Source: Sinonovacula constricta (taxonomy: Eukaryota; Mollusca; Bivalvia; Cardiida; Solecurtidae). From it: a stretch of 64,000 bases of DNA. The stretch covers positions 69,224,860-69,288,859 of the forward strand of contig CM017556.1 in assembly GCA_007844125.1 (NCBI GenBank). The letters are read 5' to 3'. Positions 57,401-64,000 of the stretch are shown one piece after another. A model generated the notes under the pieces. That model was not told where the DNA came from and did not search any database. It was given only the letters and a program-made list of their open reading frames with translations. The position numbers were made by a program, and so were the translations under genes. Positions within the stretch are counted from its first letter, which is position 1, and each line of letters begins with the position of its first letter.

Positions 57401-58298
57401 CCATCGAAACCCGGGATGAAAGTTCGCCATGCATGAGTAGTATGCTTGTAGAACCCTTACTCCTGAACTTATTAGCTAGCCTCGGGAGTAGAATTGGTGT
57501 TATGGTCTACATTTGTTACTGTGTCAATACACGCAATAACTTAAATAAGTAATATGCCGCTGTTCTCGGAGAACCTTTTTTATAATTTCTTTCTGGAAAT
57601 GCCTATGGGGTGACGTCACAGTTTAAAAAAACCCTGACATTTTTGTTTTATTTCATCAATAAAAGAACATATTGTTACATTTATATTCTTGTCTTCTGCT
57701 ACTATTGTTTGTTCCTTAAAAAACTCTAAGTAAACAATAAAAATAAACGTGAGATTTATGAAAAAATAAACTCTTACACATTTCAATTGTCAAATTCTTA
57801 TTTTTTAATTGCAGGACTCCTCTAATGCGACAATAATATCTTCGATGCCATATTGTTGGCTAACAATTCTTCGTATAGAAGATGAATTGTTTTCTTTTAA
57901 AAAAATTCGGTATAACAGTTTTGGGCTTTTTACAACTCAATTAAAAACCTTTGGGGTGTACCGCACAATGAAAGCTTAGCGACTATAGCACTTTGCTTGT
58001 GTTTAATTTGGACAGATTGCTTATTATCACACACTTAGATATATGTGTAATATTTCTTTGGTTGTCAATATGGATATTTCTTCGTATTTGGTCTTCTTTG
58101 ATATTCCTTGTCAATTAAGATGGAGTCCGATCTTAAATACAACGTTACGGTGGTGCCGTAACGATATGAATAGTGCTTATAATTAGAGAGCACACCACAT
58201 GTCTCATATTTTGTGCGGCCATTATCAGGACTATTTCAGCTTTATAGAAGCCGTGCTTATTCATAACATGTGTTATTATTTTTATTTTTGTTTTTAAG
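57401..58298 (+). other. Duplicated intron sequence before exon 2b
   Basis: From about 57,650 this repeats 54,320-54,930 (for example GCAGGACTCCTCTAATGCGA and CATATTGTTGGCTAAC). This shows that exon 2 and its upstream sequence were copied as a block. No other gene was recognised. Confidence 0.75.
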
Positions 58299-58497
58299 GT
58301 GCCACGTATACACCGTTGTGCGGTCATCCTCCTCATTTTAAGCCTTGCTCTGGCTTTGTAGACGCAGCAATAGTGGATGTAGAGTTGTATTATGATAACA
58401 ACCTGTGCGCTGAGCTCCTCCAACTGGATTGTACCCAACACATTATAAGACACGACGAGGTTCTCTGTGGAACAGATGGAAACACATACAATAATCA
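58299..58497 (+). CDS. Kazal gene exon 2b: duplicate half-Kazal exon
   Basis: Same phase and nearly the same protein as exon 2a; the start differs (GATYTPLCGHPPHFKPCSG against AAPGEAQVCGH) while the CGTDGNTYN signature is kept. Acceptor GTTTTTAAG and donor CA|GTAGGC mirror exon 2a. No separate signal exon and no second exon 3 were found downstream in the window. It may be an alternative exon sharing exon 1, the start of a following gene copy, or a dead duplicate. The frame is intact, and most differences I see lie in the first residues. Confidence 0.6.
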
Positions 58498-58826
58498 GTA
58501 GGCACACACTATATCGTCCATTGAAATGGGTTTAAAGACTTTTTGTATAAATTAGGGTGAAACAGATATTTAAATTCATAAGAATGACGAATCCAGTGTA
58601 AACTGTCAGCTTTAATTAATAGTATAAGAACTTGCCCTGAAGATTTATAAAAAATTAAATTGAGGAACTAAAAAGACAGTAGGAACACGACGTTGTAGTT
58701 TCGAAAAATGGGGGTTTGACAAAGTAACGACGCGGTATATTCGGAAATTATTTTTATTTTCTTTGTTGTAACTACTGTTTAAACTTGTGGGAGATGAAAT
58801 ACAAAGAAAGGAAAGATTTCCGTCAA

Positions 58827-59827
58827 TTAATATATAATTTGTGTTAATGAAACAAATTTTAACATATTAAATACAGCTATTTTCGGGATCTTTCTGAGAT
58901 CAAACTGCAATCTGTTAATACACAATGGCTGTTCTTTTTTCCATTGTTCTGCGTTTTTTGGGTGGCTGTTTTCAGTCTGCAGTGGTATTCTCATATCGGT
59001 CGTTTTTACGACTCGTTTACGCCATTTTTGTTGTAGGCTTTTTCTCAGGGATAACTCCAGAATCTGTACGTCACTATCAATCGGGTGCAGCTTGCTGATT
59101 TTCACGCTTTGTCTATGTTTCTTCGGTATAGGGTTTGTCCCTTAAATTTGTAGACCACTGTCCCTTTGTAGTTCTGTGTTACTCATATCCAGCTGTACAA
59201 ACGAAAGTGGCCTCAGGCAAAGTACTCTCCACCATTTTCTGTGGACAGTGTAATAATTAGCCAGGTTAATTACAGCTGTGGCACAAACTAGAGACAGGGT
59301 AGTAAACAACAAACGTCCTGGATTATGACAAAAGAAACATTTCTGTACCTGTTTTGTTTCTGTACATCTCGAGACATAATGTCCATTTTCGTAGCAGCAG
59401 TAGCATTTTGCCTTTCTTTCTTTCTCCATCAGGGTTAATTTATCACTGATAGCCTGTATGTGTTCCATCACCTACGATTCAGATGCGTTGCTTGTCATAT
59501 TGCGAAGAATGTTGACTGCTTGAGCTCACGAAGTAAATTGATGAAATGACCAATCTGAGACGTCTTAAATACAGTGAGGGGCGTAGTTGACTCCTCCTCT
59601 CACACTAACGATGTTAATGAACTCACAATTCGGGGACTACTGTACAATATCCGATTCACCTGTGTAACAAAAACAACTTTAGATGGTGTATATTTGTCAG
59701 GAATCATTTGCTTCGAATAGGTATCAGAAATCTGAAGTCTTGTATAATATTCGTATCCATTCATCAAAACAGGAACCGAATCGGTTTCATCCATTTTGAT
59801 GTTGTGAAATGTCTCTGTTTTTGACAA
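58827..59827 (-). pseudogene. Degenerate zinc-knuckle region, possibly retroelement Gag
   Basis: On the minus strand three short frames lie in a row. The middle one (59,142-59,471) has a CCHC knuckle, KCYCCYENGHYVSRC, with exact C-x2-C-x4-H-x4-C spacing and a second broken one (CFFCHNPG). The last (58,827-59,105) has a basic helix (LQQKWRKRVVKTTD). Such modules occur in retroelement Gag and in cellular RNA-binding proteins; the order and brevity point to a relic. No reverse transcriptase is nearby. Confidence 0.35.
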
Positions 59828-60108
59828 TACACTACTTTAAATTCTTACGGGTGTAGTGAGCAAAGTCCGGATCATGTTATTTCTCACAAACTTTACAATC
59901 ATGGGAAGGTCTGCAACTTAAATATAACCGGTCGTATGTATTTTTACAACCACCTTTATATTTTCCAACATTTTCCAACATTATCATTGTTTATGTGCGA
60001 GTTATTTCTTAGAAAACGTGTTTTCTGCTTTGGTATACATCATATAAATATTTTCGATTCCACACCATGAACTCGCTCCGCTCAAAATTCGTACTCGATG
60101 ACCTGGCA

Positions 60109-60612
60109 GCGATTGCAAAAATATTTCTCAATGGAGAATATACTCAACCTCAGATATTGTCTCAAATATATATCCCTCAGCTCAGTTGAGATTTTCTCAA
60201 ATCGCCTTGCATAAAGCTAGAACTTATAAGTAAATATCACTATAATATCTCGGCTTTCATTAGTTTGTTACAACGTTAAATATACGACATTTGTATTTCC
60301 ACACACCGGCTGAACGTTGATTCGGACCAGATCGAAAAATGCACCTGTCGCTAGAAACCTAACGCACACTTGAACTAGCATCATAGAGGTCATTTCGAAG
60401 CGATTTCTAAACACTCTGACAAAGCCGCCATTCTTTGTCTATTTTGAAGAAGTGTTAAATCTGTCTTATTTATTTGAGCTAAATGTCAAGTTTTGAGTTG
60501 AGATTTTTCTCAAAACATGTTTCTGCAAGTCATTTGAGAAGATTCTCACCTGAATTGAGAAAAATCTCAAATTTGAGCTGAGATTGCATTTAAGAAATGT
60601 TTTTGCAAGCGG
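60109..60612. mobile_element. Small TIR element with repeated TCTCAA motifs
   Basis: The left end ATTGCAAAAATATTTCTCAA is mirrored by the right end TTAAGAAATGTTTTTGCAAG. About 500 bp, non-coding, with repeated TTGAGATTTTTCTCAA-like palindromes inside. Probably a MITE; family not assigned. Confidence 0.5.
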
Positions 60613-62264
60613 GGTCTAATTGTTTATCGATGGAAACGTCAAGTACACATGCTTTGCTTTAAGTCTATTCCGCATACAATATTGCGACAATTAGCACAGA
60701 TGAGCATAGGAATAATCAAAGTCCCAAAATAAAGTCCAGTTCGTTGTGCTAGTTGTTTTTTGTACTGAAATACACCATACCGTACAAATGCTGTATTAGT
60801 TAAATTCAGCTTTTAAGAATGATAAATATTTTTTTCACTTTTATTTAAACGTGATTTAGTGTCAGCCATCTTGAAATTCAAAATACTGCCGACCGTGCAA
60901 GTTAAAAAAACCCATAGAAGTTTGTTGTAAAATGAATCAAACACACTATCAAACAAATTTACCATTTAAAAATCCACAATCATTGATAAATAATACCAAA
61001 TTCCATTTTCACTGTTAGATGCATTCGCTAATTGTAGATCAGTAAGTCCATCGCTATTGCCAATATTCACACAGACCATCGACTATTTACCTTATCTTTG
61101 ATCATACAACTCCTTGTATAGGCGAAAAAGCGTGGAATAATTACAATAAATCAAATTATATCGTTAAATCATTTTTCCTATTGACAAATTTACAACTGAA
61201 TGTAGTTGAACATTTTTCTTTTTCCAATATAACGTGTGTGTTTTGAAATTTTTTGAATATTTCTGTCCCTTTCATTTGAACGTGTTGTACCTTGACTGCC
61301 GTCTACACTTTAGACACTTTTGACATATTACGTCATTATATTGTATGACGTCATTAAATTGTTATTATTACATGTCATCGCTTTGGTTGTTTTATTTCAA
61401 ACTACTCTCTCATTTGGAACTTTTACACCCCTAGTAAACATTCGGTCCTCAACCAAAAAGAGAGGAAGTTTTCTGGCGTGATTTAGCCTGCCGATGCGTT
61501 TGCCTACTATACGTATTGTCCATGTGTTGATAATTTATTAAATAACTAATTATTTTGTCTGAATTTTAGTTTATCTTATCAGGTGCTTACTGCTTTTTAT
61601 AGTTATTTACACTGTTTGATAGATAAACCTGCAGGAAGTGCGAGGTTGGAGCGCTCCATAAACCAGTTTTAAGCACCTCAGTTGGTCTTTTGTTCCGACT
61701 GACCGTTCCAGGGCAGCAACTGCTTGGTTTTCTTTTTATGTGTTGTGTCTCGTCTCTGTGTTATTTGTTACTTTTATATTTACCCAGTTTGCCTTTATCT
61801 AGAAGTAGTTTTGATTTAAATATCTTTGGCATTCTTATAGGACCTTTTCTTATTTACCTATTAAAAAAATGATAAGTTCAAGCTTAAAATACGGTTTAAG
61901 ATTAACATAAGAATATATAAGACAAAGTCCTATGAGCATTGCAACATATACAAAAATTGAAAAGACACAGGACCAAGGTATCCACATGCACGCCAAATGT
62001 AAATGTGAATGCAAAACTGTGATTAGTCATTTAACAATAAGAGCAAACCCGACATTTACCGCATTGGAAAGGTCAGTGTACATTTTATAAACCTAGTAGA
62101 TCTAGTGTTTAAACGTTTTACATTTGTTTGTTTGTTAAAATTAATTTGTACTATATAATCTATTTATTACAATTATTAAAAAAGCAGAACTTAGCGTAAA
62201 TATGTTGGAGCATTTTATTTTGCGTTAGACTTTCTGATTTATTAAAGTTTAACTGTGTAAAATA
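60613..62264. other. Intergenic stretch
   Basis: No gene recognised. A full CRE-type palindrome TGACGTCA lies at 61,346-61,353, with TTACGTCA about 20 bases before it. A hydrophobic 60-codon frame (61,690-61,872) lacks an ATG start and splice context, and I do not call it. Confidence 0.5.
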
Positions 62265-62344
62265 TTGTTGTATTTTAGGTTTGCTAGAAGTTGTCAGGAG
62301 CGTAGCGTGTTTAGTGGGCGTGGTTTCAAGTTTTCGGCCTGCTC

Positions 62345-62351
62345 TATAAAA
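62345..62351 (+). promoter_or_regulatory. TATA box
   Basis: TATAAAA in GCTCTATAAAAGAAGACTC, 58 bases before the first of two ATGs at 62,409/62,412. The spacing suits a compact promoter for the lysine-rich ORF that follows. Confidence 0.5.
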
Positions 62352-62408
62352 GAAGACTCTCTGTGTCAGTCGCGGAATCAACACCAGTTCGATTCAATTA
62401 ACGTCAGA

Positions 62409-62688
62409 ATGATGTCAAGCAATGATAAGCATCATGCAAAGAAAAAAAAGAAGTGATGTTCGGGACTTTAAAACGATACGTGCATTGTCGAAAAATACAT
62501 TTAAAGCCTACAGGGAGCCATTTGGATGTACACATCGTCTTTTCAACGAGATGGTTGAGCAGTTGTTCACAGAAGCAACAGTGAAAGATGGAAAAAAGTG
62601 CACATCTTTTTCAACCATGCAGACTTGGAATTTAGAATACACATCCCATTTGATAGCGCATCGTAGATTACGGGAGATACGCTTTTGA
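62409..62688 (+). pseudogene. Lysine-rich ORF with faint histone H2B resemblance
   Basis: Two frames overlap. The ATG pair at 62,409 starts SSNDKHHAKKKKK, stopping at 62,456. A second ATG at 62,422 starts an 88-residue basic protein in the next frame (MQRKKRSDVRDFKTIRALSK). Its helix LFNEMVEQLFTEA resembles the H2B core helix with N-D/E-hydrophobic-E-R/Q-hydrophobic-x-x-E-A spacing. Further on, outside the ORF, 62,745-62,812 contains a frame with EITHAIMQEGSVGGKET, similar in pattern to the H2B C-terminal helix. The resemblance is by eye and weak. It could be a decayed histone, a basic virion core protein of the adjacent Polinton-like element, or chance. Confidence 0.25.
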
Positions 62689-62868
62689 ATTAAATAGAAC
62701 AAGTTTTACAGAACAACGCGTTTATGATACATGATAGATTTCTCCAAGCAGAAATAACACATGCCATTATGCAAGAAGGTAGTGTAGGTGGAAAAGAAAC
62801 GTCCGTTCACACATGAACATTAAAAACATAACACCAGTTAAGCGAACAGTATTGTGAAGATAGATCGT

Positions 62869-63343
62869 TCAAAAGAATGTGGAGCAAAGGAACATCACCT
62901 TTGGTATAGATTTGTCAACCATGTCTAAACGAATATAAATCAAAGCAAAACGTGGAATTTCATGCCAATCTAATGATGAACCTTGGTGAAGTCGATATAC
63001 CAGACTATCCAAATATAGACAACAATGCTTTTCAGCATGGAGTTGATCTATACATGAGATTGAATCATCTATATGTTTACACGGATGTGGCAAAACATTA
63101 TTGGGTTGTGTGGAAGCACCTATTCTACGCGTCGTGCCTTTCGGCACTATAACAAAAGCAGGAACTAATCCTATGTACACATAAAATTTCTTAATATTCA
63201 TTATGTGCCGGTAAGCATATCTTATTTTGATAAGATCCAAATCAATAAAAGATGCAGCACAGGCGATCCTGTCCAGCTTACTCAAGGACAGTCGATGGTG
63301 AAGCATTTTAGAAAAAAGAAACATTTAAGATGATTCCAGCATT
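62869..63343 (+). pseudogene. Decayed coding region upstream of capsid fragments
   Basis: Between the lysine-rich ORF and the capsid-like pieces. The + strand has a 66-codon frame at 62,952-63,152 (NLGEVDIPDYPNIDNNAF...YVYTDVAKHYWVVW). The - strand has a 151-codon frame over the same span. Neither is recognised. The + frame lies in the direction of the flanking capsid relics and is the likelier remnant, but I cannot name it. Confidence 0.25.
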
Positions 63344-63390
63344 TGGTGGTCGTCCTCGTAGGATATAGGTTAGGCCAATTGAATTAAAAA

Positions 63391-63573
63391 TTGTCCAGTA
63401 AAATTCTTTCTCTTGCCAAACCAATTGTAAAATCTGATTTAAACACTTTGAAGACAGAGGGCTTCAAACCAGGACTAGGAATTGTGCAAGATATAATAGC
63501 CGGAGGAAGCGTGAAGCAAGTATGTTTTAAATCGTGGGTCAGAAAGCATTGGACAGTACATAAACAGCTCTAG
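63391..63573 (+). pseudogene. Polinton/adintovirus-like minor-capsid-region fragment
   Basis: Encodes LKTEGFKPGLGIVQDIIAGG followed by SVKQV. In Polinton- and adintovirus-like elements a protein just upstream of the major capsid gene carries a similar LKTG-x-x-x-x-D-V-L-AG-x-x-(V/I)KQ motif. Its position 90 bases upstream of the capsid-like ORF fits. The fragment has no ATG start, and frames on either side are broken, so this is a relic. Confidence 0.45.
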
Positions 63574-63664
63574 TTGAAAACGACCACATCAGTCTTATTC
63601 AGAAAAGAGATACACAAGTCGAGAAAAGTCTCTTTTCATCCACTTGATTTTTTTATTCAAATTG

Positions 63665-63970
63665 ATGCAACACGGATCTTGCGAGTGCACTAAAACTCGA
63701 TGTAACACAAGTACCACCGACCATGACTGCAGTGCAAGATTGACAATGTACCACTACCCCGTATCATCACTAAACAATTATGCTCCTATCGAATGTTTGA
63801 TTCCTGCTAAAACAGAAAGATTGACTGATGTCAACCATACCTATCTGTACCTGAAAGTAAAAGTGTTGAAGGCTAATGGGCACAAACCGGAAAACGGCAC
63901 CGAGCCAATTTTCGTGAACAATTTATTTCACATCCTGTTTAGTATCATTGATATGTTGATCTGTATCTGA
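63665..63970 (+). pseudogene. Polinton-like major capsid protein, N-terminus, frameshifted
   Basis: Starts at ATG 63,665 (MQHGSCECTK). The stretches YPVSSLNNYAPIECLIPA, LYLKVKVLKANG and VNNLFHILFSIID follow the pattern of the invertebrate F54H12.2-like family, which I recall as related to the double-jelly-roll major capsid protein of Polinton/Maverick and adintovirus elements. The frame ends at a TGA (63,968). A family-like continuation lies in another frame from about 63,964 and runs off the window end, so this copy has a frameshift and is truncated by the window. Confidence 0.6.
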
Positions 63971-64000
63971 ACAATAAACTGATCAATAACAACGATGACA

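Noticed and set aside
61346..61353. CRE site TGACGTCA as a real regulatory element
   Set aside because: A single 8-mer with no gene start close by; mentioned only within the intergenic entry.
61690..61872. Hydrophobic 60-residue frame
   Set aside because: It starts at a non-ATG codon, with no acceptor or promoter that I can support.
62869..63324. Minus-strand ORF of 151 codons
   Set aside because: No recognisable domain, and it lies antisense to a set of capsid-like relics all on the plus strand; kept only as an uncertain interval.

Overview
The window looks like animal genomic DNA: AT-rich, with spliced GT-AG genes, long introns and a dense load of tRNA-derived SINEs, fold-back elements, an LTR retrotransposon, satellites and a Polinton-like relic. 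The repeat content suits a mollusc, probably a bivalve. That assignment is inference; no gene here proves the species.

Left part (1 to about 30,000, + strand): the 3' half of a SHANK/ProSAP postsynaptic scaffold gene. Exons at 13,226-13,486, 14,032-14,105, 20,132-20,265, 23,227-23,398, 23,868-23,960 and 24,208-26,918 join in phase. They encode an acidic repeat linker, the PDZ domain, a long proline-rich region and a C-terminal SAM domain. A phase-compatible candidate first exon at 8,731-8,804 would give a short, PDZ-starting isoform. I recognise no ankyrin or SH3 exons in the window. The introns hold a 2.3 kb near-perfect fold-back element with a THAP zinc-finger fragment in each arm (9,558-11,838), a 36-bp minisatellite with an 800-bp higher-order period (15,953-17,530), SINEs and at least ten copies of a dispersed palindromic repeat.

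Middle (31,232-35,852): a GC-rich satellite of about 167-bp monomers. About 18 units lie in one direction, then a sharp switch at 34,250/34,251 to about 10 inverted units.

38,284-50,910: a Ty3/Gypsy-type LTR retrotransposon on the - strand. It has both LTRs, a tRNA-Lys-like primer site, a polypurine tract, gag, an intact protease-RT-RNase H frame reached through a UUUAAAC -1 slippery site, and a broken integrase region. One LTR has exchanged part of its U3 for a SINE. The 5.5 kb leader holds a nested inverted-repeat element and a tRNA-like relic.

51,900-58,500: a small secreted Kazal-type protease-inhibitor gene on the + strand. It has a signal-peptide exon, a half-Kazal exon, a second exon that completes that Kazal domain and begins another, and a duplicated copy of the half-Kazal exon. 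Two related 68-bp repeat arrays are interleaved with these exons.

58,800-64,000: a zinc-knuckle relic, a TIR element, then at the right edge the decayed start of a Polinton/adintovirus-like element. It has a capsid-region fragment and the N-terminus of a major-capsid-like protein, preceded by a TATA-driven lysine-rich ORF with a faint H2B resemblance.
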